A stretch of DNA of 64,000 nt. Origin: JADGGV01 sp035715725 (GTDB lineage: Bacteria; Gemmatimonadota; Gemmatimonadetes; Longimicrobiales; RSA9). Location: NCBI GenBank assembly GCA_035715725.1, contig DASTKT010000162.1, positions 62,001 to 126,000 of the forward strand, read 5' to 3'. The notes beneath the pieces are model-generated. The model searched no databases. It was not told the DNA's origin and saw nothing but the letters and a program-made list of their open reading frames with translations. Both the position numbers and the translations under genes were made by a program. Shown here in pieces: positions 36,566 through 44,247 of the stretch. The stretch's first letter is position 1, and every line of letters starts with the position of its first letter.

Positions 36566-37092
36566 CGCGGCCCCCCGGCGAGCACGGCGCCGAGCGGGCT
36601 CGCGCCGCGCGGCCGCGGCAAGCTGACGGCGTAGCAGTGGGCCAGGGCGATGGCGGCCGCGTCCGCCGCGTCGGCCGGGCGGGGCGGTTCCTTGAGCCGC
36701 AGCAGGCGCTGCACCATGAACTGGATCTGCTCCTTCGTCGCCTTGCCGGTCCCCGTGATTACGCTCTTGACCTCCGCCGGCGCGTACTCCACGACCGGGA
36801 GGCCGCGCAGCGCCGCGGCGAGCAGGATGACGCCGCGCGCGTGGCCGAGGACGAGCGTCGTGCGGACGTTGCGGGCATAGAAGACGCCCTCGACGGCGAC
36901 GGCGTCGGGGCGCGCCCGCTCGAGCACCTCGTTGATGCCCTCGAAGATGTCGCGCAGCCGGAGCGCGAGCGGCTGCGTCGGCGCCGTGCGGACCACACCA
37001 CACTCCCGCAGCGAAACGGCGCCGTCGTCCCCGCGGACGACGACGCCGTATCCGGTGGTGGCGGTCCCCGGATCGACGCCGAGTACGATCAC
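36562..37092 (-). CDS. ruvC: Crossover-junction endonuclease RuvC
   Basis: A 176-residue Holliday-junction resolvase. The acidic catalytic set is present: Asp7 in GVDPGTATTG, Glu68 in VEGVFYARN and the Asp pair in DAADAAAIA near 140. The start is a GTG at 37092 that overlaps the yebC stop (GTGA), so yebC-ruvC-ruvA are coupled, an order found in many bacteria. Confidence 0.97.
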   Translation of the reverse strand: MIVLGVDPGTATTGYGVVVRGDDGAVSLRECGVVRTAPTQPLALRLRDIFEGINEVLERARPDAVAVEGVFYARNVRTTLVLGHARGVILLAAALRGLPVVEYAPAEVKSVITGTGKATKEQIQFMVQRLLRLKEPPRPADAADAAAIALAHCYAVSLPRPRGASPLGAVLAGGPR

Positions 37093-37838
37093 GCCTCGGC
37101 CTCGGCCAGCGCCGCCTCGTCGACATCGACGTTCGAGTAGACCTTCTGGACGTCGTCGAGCTCCTCGAGCGCGTCGAGGAGCTTGAGCACCTTCAGCGCG
37201 TCGGGCCCGTCGACATGGACGGTGGCCTTGGCGACCATGCCGATCTCGGCCTGGTCGAGCTGGATGCCGCGGTCCCTGAGCGCCTGCTGCACCGCGTGGA
37301 AGTCGCCCGGCTCGGTGGCGACGACGTAGGTGCCGTCCTCGTTCCTGAGGTCGGTGGCGCCGGCCTCGAGCGCCGCCTCCAGCGTCGCTTCCTCATCGTA
37401 CTTCGAGGCGTCGATGTAGATCTGGCCGAGGCGCTCGAACTGCCACGCCACCGAGCCGGTGGTGCCGAGCGTGCCGCCGTTGCGCGAGAGCACGTAGCGC
37501 ACCTCGGAGACCGTGCGGTTCGGGTTGTCCGTCAGCGTCTCGATGTAGAGCGCGACGCCGGCCGGACCGTACCCCTCGTAGCTGATCTCCTCGTAGTGCA
37601 CGCCCTCGAGCTCGCCGGTCCCCTTCTTGATGGCGCGCTCGATGTTCTCCGCCGGCATGTTCGCGGCCTTCGCCGTGTCCACCGCCAACCGGAGCCGGGG
37701 GTTGAACGCCGGGTCGCCACCGCCGGACCGGGCCGCCACGGTGATCTCCCGGATGAGCTTGGTGAACTGGGCGCCCCGCTTGGCGTCCGTCACCGCCTTC
37801 TTGCGCTTGATCTGCGCCCACTTGCTGTGCCCCGCCAC
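37089..37838 (-). CDS. yebC: YebC/PmpR-family transcriptional regulatory or translation-related protein
   Basis: A 249-residue YebC. The start AGHSKWAQIKRKK is diagnostic, followed by NIERAIKKGTGE, YEEISYEGYGPAGVALY, NRTVSEVRYVLSRNGGTLG and an acidic C-terminus. Family members act as regulators and some help ribosomes translate proline stretches. The start is the GTG at 37838, supported by a near-perfect AAGGAGGT 6-7 bases upstream. The open frame continues upstream through hairpin array B but that part is not protein-like. The array lies directly in its 5' region and may affect its expression. Confidence 0.96.
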   Translation of the reverse strand: MAGHSKWAQIKRKKAVTDAKRGAQFTKLIREITVAARSGGGDPAFNPRLRLAVDTAKAANMPAENIERAIKKGTGELEGVHYEEISYEGYGPAGVALYIETLTDNPNRTVSEVRYVLSRNGGTLGTTGSVAWQFERLGQIYIDASKYDEEATLEAALEAGATDLRNEDGTYVVATEPGDFHAVQQALRDRGIQLDQAEIGMVAKATVHVDGPDALKVLKLLDALEELDDVQKVYSNVDVDEAALAEAEA

Positions 37839-37852
37839 AGGCACCTCCTTTT

Positions 37853-38292
37853 CGCGGCGCGGAGCGCCGCGCACGCTGTCGCTGTAGCGGCCTTCGGCCG
37901 CGCACGTTTCACTGTCGCTCGCCTGCGGCGAGCGCACGCTCGCTGCGCTCGCTGTCGCGGCGCTTCGCGCCGCGAGGTGCGGGGCCGCCGGGCTCGCGCC
38001 CTCACGCGCGGGCGCTGCCGCTCCCGGTTGCTCCGACATCGTACCCCTACCCGATCCGCCCTCCGCCGTTCACCTCCGCCGCCGCGCTCAGACTGGAAGA
38101 CCCGCGGACCGACACGGTCAGGGTCGTATCCGTTCCCGCGGCCGCAGGCCGCGACAGCGAGCGGAGCGAGCGTGCGCGAGCCGCAGGCGAGCGACAGCGT
38201 CAGCGTGCGGCGCGCCGCAGGCGCGACGACAGCGCCAGCGTACGCGGCCCGCAGGGCCGCGACAGTGAAACGTGCGCGGCGCGAAGCGCCGC
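37853..38292. repeat. Two-armed array of small hairpins with conserved spacers (array B)
   Basis: Left arm palindromes: 37853-37871, 37887-37901, 37917-37933 and 37957-37973, each with a 3-base loop (GGA, TTC, TGC, TTC). Right arm: 38138-38152, 38176-38192 (imperfect), 38211-38225, 38244-38260 and 38276-38292, with GCA or GAA loops. The spacers are of the type GACAG...CGTGC. One, GACAGTGAAACGTGC, is identical in both arms (38261-38275, and inverted at 37902-37916); others are GACAGCGTCAGCGTGC and a longer variant. The arms are inverted relative to each other around about 160 bp. The array spans the gap between the yebC start and the yajQ stop and touches the yajQ stop. The design matches array A with a different spacer. 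Confidence 0.9.
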
Positions 38293-38792
38293 TAGCGGTA
38301 GTTGCCGAACCGGAGCTCGATCCCGTAATCCTGCCCGCGGAGGAACGCGATGACCTCCTGCAGCTCGTCCTTGGAGGGGCTGGAGACGCGCAGCTCGTCG
38401 CCCTGGATGGCGACCTGGACCTTCTTGAACCCGCGCGCCTTCACGTCCTTCACGATCTGCCGGGCGGTCTCCGTGGGGATCCCCTGCTGGAGCGCGATCT
38501 CCTGGCGGAGCCTCCCGCCGGAGGCGGGCTGAGCCTCCTTCGCGTCCAGGTTTTTGATCGGGACGCCGCGCCGGACCATCTTCGTCTCGAGCACGTCCCG
38601 AAGCGCCCGCAGCTTGTGGTCGTCGGGGGCCTCGAGGACGAGGCGAGAGTCGGCGCGCTCGAAGTCGATCGTGCAGTTCGTGCCCTTGAAGTCGTAGCGC
38701 TGCTGCACTTCCTTGCGCGCCTGGTTGACCGCGTTGTCGACCTCCTGGAGGTCGGCGCCCGTGGTCACGTCGAAGGAGGATTGCTGGGCCAT
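38292..38792 (-). CDS. yajQ: YajQ-family nucleotide-binding protein
   Basis: A 166-residue YajQ (DUF520). MAQQSSFDVTTGADLQEVDNAV and QQRYDFKGTNCTIDF are typical, with the two RNP-like folds and KVQVAIQGDELRVSSPSKDELQ near the end. Homologues bind nucleotides or cyclic di-GMP and affect gene expression in some pathogens; function here is unknown. The ATG at 38792 is the usual start, without a strong ribosome-binding site. It is the first gene of the leftward run and is followed by array B. Confidence 0.93.
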   Translation of the reverse strand: MAQQSSFDVTTGADLQEVDNAVNQARKEVQQRYDFKGTNCTIDFERADSRLVLEAPDDHKLRALRDVLETKMVRRGVPIKNLDAKEAQPASGGRLRQEIALQQGIPTETARQIVKDVKARGFKKVQVAIQGDELRVSSPSKDELQEVIAFLRGQDYGIELRFGNYR

Positions 38793-38966
38793 GCGGGGCA
38801 AGCTAACGCCGCCCCGGAGGCGCGGCCAGCCCCGGTGGGGCGTCCAGGAACGGCCAAGTCGAGGCGCCGGACGACGATCGGGCGAGCGGGCCGGCAAAAC
38901 GCGCGCGCCCGCGCGGGGTATAACGCCTGCTGACTCGCATGATTCCCGCATATCGAACGAGCCGTG

Positions 38967-39440
38967 ATGTCCAGACCGTCGGCCGCCCCACCGGCCTCGC
39001 CCGGCGCCGCCCGGATGCTGCTCCGGGCCGCCCGACTCCGCTGCCCGAACTGCGGGCGCGGTCGCATGTTCACATCCTGGTTGAGGATGCGGGACCGATG
39101 CCCCGTGTGCGGGCTGATCTTCGAGCGAGGCGAGAGCGACTACTTCATCGGCGCGTACCTGCTCAACCTGATCATCGCGGAGCTGATCGTGGTCGCGCTG
39201 ATGGTCGGGCTCGTCCTCGCCACGTGGCCGCGCGTGCCCTGGACCGCGGTGACGTGGGGCATCGCGATCCTCACGATCCCGGCCGCGATCCTGACCTATC
39301 CGTTCTCCCGGTCGCTCTGGCTGGCGGTGGACCTGATCTTCCGGCCACCGGAGGAGTCGGACTTCGCGGCGGGCGCCGACGTGATCGAGTTTCCGCGCGG
39401 TCCGAAGGTGGACCGGCCGCCCCGGGGCGGGGAGCGCTGA
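38967..39440 (+). CDS. DUF983 membrane protein
   Basis: A 157-residue protein with two CxxC zinc-ribbon pairs (LRCPNCGRGRMF and RCPVCGLIF, within residues 25-52) followed by two membrane helices (about 70-90 and 95-115). This is the DUF983 family; its function is not established, though members occur near cytochrome oxidase genes elsewhere. Here it stands alone. The ATG at 38967 is preceded by an adjacent GTG that could also serve. A good -10 (TATAAC, 38920-38925) with no clear -35 lies about 40 bp upstream in the 170-bp gap shared with the divergent yajQ. Confidence 0.88.
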   Translation: MSRPSAAPPASPGAARMLLRAARLRCPNCGRGRMFTSWLRMRDRCPVCGLIFERGESDYFIGAYLLNLIIAELIVVALMVGLVLATWPRVPWTAVTWGIAILTIPAAILTYPFSRSLWLAVDLIFRPPEESDFAAGADVIEFPRGPKVDRPPRGGER

Positions 39441-39493
39441 GCGCGCCCGCGTCCGAGGCCCTTCCCCCGAGCGGCGTCGACGGCGACGGATCG

Positions 39494-39523
39494 CCCGAGG
39501 CGCCGGCAGCCGGCGCCCTCGGC
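39494..39523. terminator. Hairpin between convergent DUF983 gene and purK
   Basis: GGCGCCGGC and GCCGGCGCC (39499-39517) form a perfect 9-bp inverted repeat, with CCGAGG/CCTCGG pairing added outside. It lies between two convergent genes and is a likely bidirectional terminator without T-runs. Confidence 0.6.
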
Positions 39524-39525
39524 GC

Positions 39526-40629
39526 TCATCCCTCCAGCAGCGACATCACCCGGTCGGCGGCGGCGCGGGCCGCCTCCGCGCCGTCGGCGCGGACGGTGAC
39601 GTGCCCGAGCTTGCGGCCGGCGCGCGGCGTCTTGCCGTAGAGGTGCAGGTGCGCGCCGGGGATCGCGAGGATGCGGGCGGCGTCCGGCGCGGTGCCGATG
39701 ACGTTGAGCATGACGCTGTGGCCGCGGGGCGTCGTGGGCCCGAGTGGCAGGCCGAGCACGGCGCGGAGGTGGTTCTCGAACTGGCTGGTCTCGGCGCCTT
39801 CGATGGTCCAGTGGCCGGAGTTGTGGACGCGCGGCGCCATCTCGTTGGCGAGGAGCCGGCTGCCGCCGGCGTCGCTCACCTCGAAGAACTCGATGGCCAG
39901 GACGCCGACGTAGCCGAGGCTCTCGAGGACGGCCGTGGCGTGGCGCTCCGCCAGCGCCTGCAATGCCGGCGAGACGCCGGGCGCGGGCGCCCGCGAGACG
40001 CGCAGGATCCCCTCCCGGTGCCGGTTCTCGACGAGCGGGTAGAACGCGGTCTCCCCTCCCCTCCCGCGCACCGCCAGCACCGACAACTCGCGGCGAAACT
40101 CGACGAAGCCCTCGAGCAGGAGCGGCGCGTCGCCCAGGGCGGCCCACGCGGCGTCGGCGTCCTGCGGCTGGCGGATGACGAACTGCCCCTTGCCGTCGTA
40201 GCCGAAGCGGCGGGTCTTGAGCACGGCCGGCGCGCCGATCGCGGCGAGCGCGTGCGCGAGATCCGCGCGGGAGTCCACGGCGGCGAAGCGCGGGACGGGG
40301 ATGCCGAGGTCGAGGAACGTCGTCTTCTCGCGGAGCCGGTCCTGCGCGACCTCGAGCGCCGCGGGCGGCGGGAAGACGGGGACGTGCCGCTCGAGCTGCC
40401 GGGCCGAGGCGACGGGGACGTTCTCGAACTCGTAGGTGACGACGTCGACGCGGCGCGCGAAGCGGAGCAGCGCGTCGGCGTCGTCGTACGCGCCGAGTTC
40501 GAGGTCCGCGAGGTGCGCCATCGGTGCGTCCTCGTAGGGCTCGAGGCAGCGGAAGCGGAGGCCGAGCGGGTAGCCGGCCAGGGCCAGCATCCGGCCGAGC
40601 TGGCCCCCGCCGACGATGCCGACCCTCAC
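39526..40629 (-). CDS. purK: N5-carboxyaminoimidazole ribonucleotide synthase
   Basis: A 367-residue ATP-grasp enzyme of purine synthesis that carboxylates AIR to N5-CAIR using bicarbonate and ATP. Seen: VGIVGGGQLGRML, TYEFENVP, KTRRFGYDGKGQFVI, FVEFRRELSVLA and the end signature NEMAPRVHNSGHWT. The start is a GTG at 40629 that overlaps the purE stop (GTGA). Confidence 0.97.
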   Translation of the reverse strand: MRVGIVGGGQLGRMLALAGYPLGLRFRCLEPYEDAPMAHLADLELGAYDDADALLRFARRVDVVTYEFENVPVASARQLERHVPVFPPPAALEVAQDRLREKTTFLDLGIPVPRFAAVDSRADLAHALAAIGAPAVLKTRRFGYDGKGQFVIRQPQDADAAWAALGDAPLLLEGFVEFRRELSVLAVRGRGGETAFYPLVENRHREGILRVSRAPAPGVSPALQALAERHATAVLESLGYVGVLAIEFFEVSDAGGSRLLANEMAPRVHNSGHWTIEGAETSQFENHLRAVLGLPLGPTTPRGHSVMLNVIGTAPDAARILAIPGAHLHLYGKTPRAGRKLGHVTVRADGAEAARAAADRVMSLLEG

Positions 40630-41117
40630 TCCGGCTCCGGCGAAGGGTTGGCCAGCACGCTCTCGGTCTGCTCCTGCCGGTAGCGGCGGAGCGCCTCGCG
40701 GATCTCGGGGTGCTTGGCGCCGAGGAGCGCGGCCGCGAGGAGGGCGGCATTGACGGCGCCGGCGGTGCCGATGGCGAGCGTGCCGACCGGGATGCCGGCG
40801 GGCATCTGGACGATGGAAAGGAGTGAGTCGAGGCCGTTCAGCGTGCGGGACTGGACGGGCACGCCGAGGACGGGGAGCACGGTCTTGGAGGCGACCATCC
40901 CCGGAAGGTGCGCGGCGCCGCCGGCGCCGGCGATGACGACCTCGAGGCCGCGGCTCTCCGCGGTGGCGGCGTACTCGAAGAGGAGGTCGGGCGTCCGGTG
41001 CGCGGAGACGATGCGGACCTCATGGGGGACGCCCAGCCGAGCGAGCGTGCCGGCGGCGTGGGACATCGTCTCCCAGTCCGAGCGCGACCCCATGATCACG
41101 CCGACGAGCGGGCTCAA
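40626..41117 (-). CDS. purE: N5-carboxyaminoimidazole ribonucleotide mutase
   Basis: A 163-residue PurE, class I, that turns N5-CAIR into CAIR. Seen: VGVIMGSRSDWETM, VRIVSAHRTPD, GAGGAAHLPGMVAS, PVQSRTLNGLDSLLSIVQMPAGIPVGTLAIG in pieces, and NAALLAAALL. The start is taken as the TTG at 41117, which overlaps the lepB stop by 2 bases and has AAGGTG 6-7 bases upstream; no ATG precedes the conserved block. Operon lepB-purE-purK. Confidence 0.95.
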   Translation of the reverse strand: MSPLVGVIMGSRSDWETMSHAAGTLARLGVPHEVRIVSAHRTPDLLFEYAATAESRGLEVVIAGAGGAAHLPGMVASKTVLPVLGVPVQSRTLNGLDSLLSIVQMPAGIPVGTLAIGTAGAVNAALLAAALLGAKHPEIREALRRYRQEQTESVLANPSPEPE

Positions 41118-41869
41118 TGGATCACCTTGCCGATGCGGCTCCAGCGGATCGCGGCGAGGGCGGGGAGCGGCCGCGGCGAGTCGGGGTCGAACGAGTAGTA
41201 GATGAACAGGACGTTGCCCTCGAGCTTCTTCGGGTCGAGGAAGCCCCAGAACCGCGAGTCGAGGGAGTCGTCCCGGTTGTCGCCCATGAGGAAGAGGCGT
41301 CCGGGCGGGACGACGATGGGCCCCCAGTTGTCGCGGGTCGGCTCGTACGTGGCCGGGTTGACGCCGGGGGCGAGGAAGCGCTTCTGCCAGACCATCCAGG
41401 GGTGGGTGGCGTCGTGCCCGGGATCCGAGTGGATGACGAACGGCTCTCTCGCCGGCTTGCCGTTGCGGTAGAGCTGGCCGCCCTTCATGGCCAGCGTGTC
41501 CCCGCCCATGCCGACGATGCGCTTGACGACGTCGAGATCGGGCTCGTGCGGCGGGCGGAAGACGACGACGTCGCCCCGCTCCGGACCGCGCATCCCCGGG
41601 AGGTGCCGGTCGCTGAACGGCAGCTTCGGGCCGTACGTGAGCTTGCTGATCATCAGCCAGTCGTCCACGAGCAGCGTCGGGATCATCGAGCCGGACGTGA
41701 TCGTGAACGTCTGGACCAGCAGCGTGCGGATCACGAGGAAGATGAGGACGGCGACGACGATGGACTTCGCCCACTCGGCAGCCCAGCGCGCGACCCCGGA
41801 CTCCTGCTTCTGTGGCGGACGGCGCGCGCCGACCGGCGGGCGCTGTCCTTTCGCCTGACTCTTGGCCAT
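41114..41869 (-). CDS. lepB: Type I signal peptidase
   Basis: A 251-residue S26 leader peptidase of the inner membrane. A basic N-tail is followed by one helix (about 36-54), then the catalytic Ser61 in SGSMIPTL, Lys116 in VVKRIVGMGGD and the box GRLFLMGDNRDDSLDSRFWG. It removes signal peptides of exported proteins. The ATG at 41869 is the only fitting start. First gene of the lepB-purE-purK unit; divergent from the M15 gene. Confidence 0.96.
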   Translation of the reverse strand: MAKSQAKGQRPPVGARRPPQKQESGVARWAAEWAKSIVVAVLIFLVIRTLLVQTFTITSGSMIPTLLVDDWLMISKLTYGPKLPFSDRHLPGMRGPERGDVVVFRPPHEPDLDVVKRIVGMGGDTLAMKGGQLYRNGKPAREPFVIHSDPGHDATHPWMVWQKRFLAPGVNPATYEPTRDNWGPIVVPPGRLFLMGDNRDDSLDSRFWGFLDPKKLEGNVLFIYYSFDPDSPRPLPALAAIRWSRIGKVIH

Positions 41870-41971
41870 CTCGGTGTGTCTCTCCGACGTCAGTGTCCCG
41901 CGAAGATAGCGGGGCCCCGGCGGAAGTCCAGGGCCGGCGCCGCGGCACGATTGGTGAGGTACCCCGCGCCC

Positions 41972-43123
41972 GTGAGAACGACGCACGGCCACACCGGGTG
42001 GCGGGGTCGGGTCCGCGCGGCGCTCGAGCGCCCGGGCCTCTCGGCCGGCCAGGAACGGATCTTCAATGCTACGCTGGCCGTGGTCGTGGCGCTCTTCGTC
42101 GTCGGGTGGAGCGTCGCGATCGCGGCGACGGTGGCGGAGGGCCCGGCGGCCGCGCCGCCGACGCCGCTGCTGAGCACGCGCGTCGTGGCAAACCCGCTGG
42201 CGCCGGACGCCGCGCCGGATGCGTCCTACGTGCTGGGCGCCGCGACCGAAGCGCTCTTCCGCGCCACCGCGCTGCGGGGGGAGAGCGGGAAGGTCAGGGT
42301 GGTCGTGACCCCGCCGGGCGGCACGCTCCCGTTCCCGGACACGCTGCCGCCGAGCGCGCGGATCGGCTACCGGCCGCGCGGCGGCGCGGCCCCGCCCACG
42401 GAGGGCGTGACGCCGCCGCGCAGTCCGGGGATCTGGAACGTCGTGCTCCGCCTCGGCGACGCGGCGCGCGAGGTTCCCGACCTCAGCGTGATCACGCTGG
42501 TGCCGCTGTCGGCGAAGCGCGGCGGCCGCATCGGCGCCTACCGGATCGGGAGCTGGCCGTACGAGCGCGGCGGCCGGCCGCGCTCCCCGGCCTACCAGCC
42601 CCCGGCGGGCCTCGTCCGCGTCACCCCCGGGAACCTGGGCCTGCCGCTCTCGGAGCACATCCGCCTCGGCGACTTCGTGACGAAGGGGCAGACGAACGTG
42701 TGGCCGAAGTACGTCGCGCTGCAGCCCCGCGTCCTCGACAAGGTCGAGCTGACGCTGCAGGAGCTGGAGCGGGAGGGCCACCCCGTCGAGCACCTCGGCG
42801 TCATCAGCGCGTTCCGCACGCCGAACTACAACGAGACCGGCGGCAACCCGGCCGGCCGCGCCGCGCTCTCGCGCCACATGTACGGCGACGCGATGGACCT
42901 CTACATCGACAACGACCGGAACGGCTGCATGGACGACCTCAACGGCGATGGCAAGGCCGACGTCCGGGACGCGCGCATCCTGGGCCGGGCCGCCGAGCGG
43001 GTCGAGCGCGAGCACCCGTCGCTCGTGGGCGGCGTCGGCGTCTATGCGCCGACCGGCGCCCACTGCGGCTTCGTCCACATCGACACGCGCGGCTACCGCG
43101 CCCGCTGGGGGCCGTGGGGGTAG
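41972..43123 (+). CDS. Membrane-anchored M15-like peptidase (YcbK/DUF882 type)
   Basis: A 383-residue protein with one N-terminal membrane helix (about 29-51, LAVVVALFVVGWSVAIA) and a long extracytoplasmic part. The C-terminal ~150 residues match M15/DUF882 metallopeptidases: SAFRTPNYN, SRHMYGDAMDLYID (SxHxxGxAxD) and CGFVHIDTRGYRARWG (HxD). These residues bind zinc and cleave peptidoglycan peptides. The acidic stretch DNDRNGCMDDLNGDGKAD between the motifs resembles a calcium-binding loop. The GTG at 41972 was chosen; another GTG at 41954 is possible. Confidence 0.87.
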   Translation: MRTTHGHTGWRGRVRAALERPGLSAGQERIFNATLAVVVALFVVGWSVAIAATVAEGPAAAPPTPLLSTRVVANPLAPDAAPDASYVLGAATEALFRATALRGESGKVRVVVTPPGGTLPFPDTLPPSARIGYRPRGGAAPPTEGVTPPRSPGIWNVVLRLGDAAREVPDLSVITLVPLSAKRGGRIGAYRIGSWPYERGGRPRSPAYQPPAGLVRVTPGNLGLPLSEHIRLGDFVTKGQTNVWPKYVALQPRVLDKVELTLQELEREGHPVEHLGVISAFRTPNYNETGGNPAGRAALSRHMYGDAMDLYIDNDRNGCMDDLNGDGKADVRDARILGRAAERVEREHPSLVGGVGVYAPTGAHCGFVHIDTRGYRARWGPWG

Positions 43124-43147
43124 ACCGCGCCGGAAGGGAGGATCGGG

Positions 43148-43513
43148 ATGGCGAGCGAACGGATGGCGGAACGGCGCCACTTGGAAATGGAGGGCCCGCC
43201 CGAGGCGCGGGTGCGCGAGGACGACCTGGAGCCGCATGCCGGGCTTCGCTACGTCGCCCGCCTCTTCAAGGTGCTCGCGATCCTCCTCGTGCTGCTCCTC
43301 GTCGCCGAGGTCGCGATGGGGCTGGCGCAGCAGGGCGCCAGCGCGCTCCCCACGCTGCTCGTCGAGGCGACGCGGCTCGTCGTGTTCGCCGCGTTCCTCT
43401 GGGCCGCTGGCGACTTCGCGCTCATGCTCATCGAGTCGAACCACGACCTGCGCGCCATCCGCATTCTCCTCGGCCGGCTGGCCGGCAAGATCGACCGGTC
43501 GCCGCCGATGTAG
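43148..43513 (+). CDS. Hypothetical two-helix membrane protein
   Basis: A 121-residue protein with a charged N-terminus and two hydrophobic helices (about 38-58 and 71-93), ending in a basic tail. I do not recognise the family. The ATG has a strong GGGAGG site and lies 24 bp after the M15 gene, so the two are probably cotranscribed. Confidence 0.75.
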   Translation: MASERMAERRHLEMEGPPEARVREDDLEPHAGLRYVARLFKVLAILLVLLLVAEVAMGLAQQGASALPTLLVEATRLVVFAAFLWAAGDFALMLIESNHDLRAIRILLGRLAGKIDRSPPM

Positions 43514-43608
43514 CGCACCTCGGCAGTCGCGCGGCGCGCCGGGCGCCGCACCTCGAGCGCGTCGCCGGCGATCGGGCCGGCGGCCGGGGGAGTGTGGAGA
43601 CAATCCTC

Positions 43609-43637
43609 TTGCTCCCCGAACGACTCGCGCTTATCTT
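43609..43637 (+). promoter_or_regulatory. Putative cspA promoter
   Basis: TTGCTC (43609-43614), 17 bases, TATCTT (43632-43637). Transcription would start near 43644, giving a 5' leader of about 220 bases, the length class known for cold-shock genes. The pattern equals that before the S9 peptidase gene. Confidence 0.5.
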
Positions 43638-43644
43638 CGCGCAC

Positions 43645-43866
43645 ACAAAACTCACAGGCCGCTCGCACGGCCACGTAATCGCTGCACAGGCAACCGGGGA
43701 CCTGGGCGCATTTTTCCGGGTCCTTTTTTCCATGCTGCCGCGCCGGCGGCGCCGTCCACCGGCGCGCGCGGCAAGCCCGCGGCGGGGGGCTCGATGCCCG
43801 CGAAGGTTGTCGGGAGACCGAAAAGGATTCTCGCCGACGTCATTACTACGAGGGAGCTACAGGACT
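43645..43866 (+). promoter_or_regulatory. Long structured leader of the cold-shock gene
   Basis: The leader contains GGCCG-CTCGCA-CGGCC (near 43660), then GGACC paired with GGTCC (43698-43723) followed by six T (43724-43729), which resembles a weak intrinsic terminator. A long GC hairpin (GCCGCGCCGG with CCGGCGCG, about 43736-43773) follows. This could be a temperature-dependent attenuator upstream of cspA. No protein is encoded. Confidence 0.45.
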
Positions 43867-44079
43867 ATGCGCACCAAGGGAACCGTGAAGTGGTTCAACG
43901 ACGCGAAGGGTTTCGGCTTCATCGCGCCCGAGAACGGGGGCAAGGATTGCTTCGTCCACCACTCCGCGATCCAGATGCAGGGCTTCAAGACCCTGGCCGA
44001 AGGCGAACGGGTCGAGTTCGACCTAGTCGATGGCGCCAAGGGCCCGGCGGCCGAGAACGTGGTGCGCGTAGGCGCGTAG
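43867..44079 (+). CDS. cspA: Cold-shock protein, CspA family
   Basis: A 70-residue single-strand nucleic-acid-binding cold-shock domain. RNP1 KGFGFI (14-19) and RNP2-like CFVHHSAI are intact, and the ending VVRVGA is usual. It acts as an RNA chaperone. The ATG at 43867 has AGGA close upstream. The gene has its own promoter, a long leader and a strong terminator. Confidence 0.97.
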   Translation: MRTKGTVKWFNDAKGFGFIAPENGGKDCFVHHSAIQMQGFKTLAEGERVEFDLVDGAKGPAAENVVRVGA

Positions 44080-44099
44080 ACGTCGTCCGATGCGAGTCG

Positions 44100-44139
44100 G
44101 GGGGCCGTCCCGGGCGACCGGGGCGGCCCCCTTCCTTTT
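44100..44139 (+). terminator. Intrinsic terminator of cspA
   Basis: GGGGGCCG (44100-44107) pairs with CGGCCCCC (44124-44131), with further pairing of CCGGG and its complement inside, followed by TTCCTTTT. Twenty bp past the cspA stop. The best intrinsic terminator in the window. Confidence 0.85.
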
Positions 44140-44247
44140 GGCCGTGCCGCCGCCGGGCGCGCCCGGGATCGCGGTCGGCGACCGGGGTGAAACCGCCCCG
44201 CCGGACGTGCGTAAGGTCCGGGAACCCCGAACGGGAGCGGAGTGGGT

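Noticed and set aside
37839..38039. N-terminal extension of YebC through the hairpin array
   Set aside because: The GTG at 37838 has an almost perfect ribosome-binding site and starts exactly at the conserved AGHSKW block; the upstream residues are repeat-derived.
32281..38292. CRISPR array interpretation of the hairpin arrays
   Set aside because: Conserved units are 10-23 bp, variable units are palindromes rather than unique spacers, arms are inverted, and no cas genes are present.
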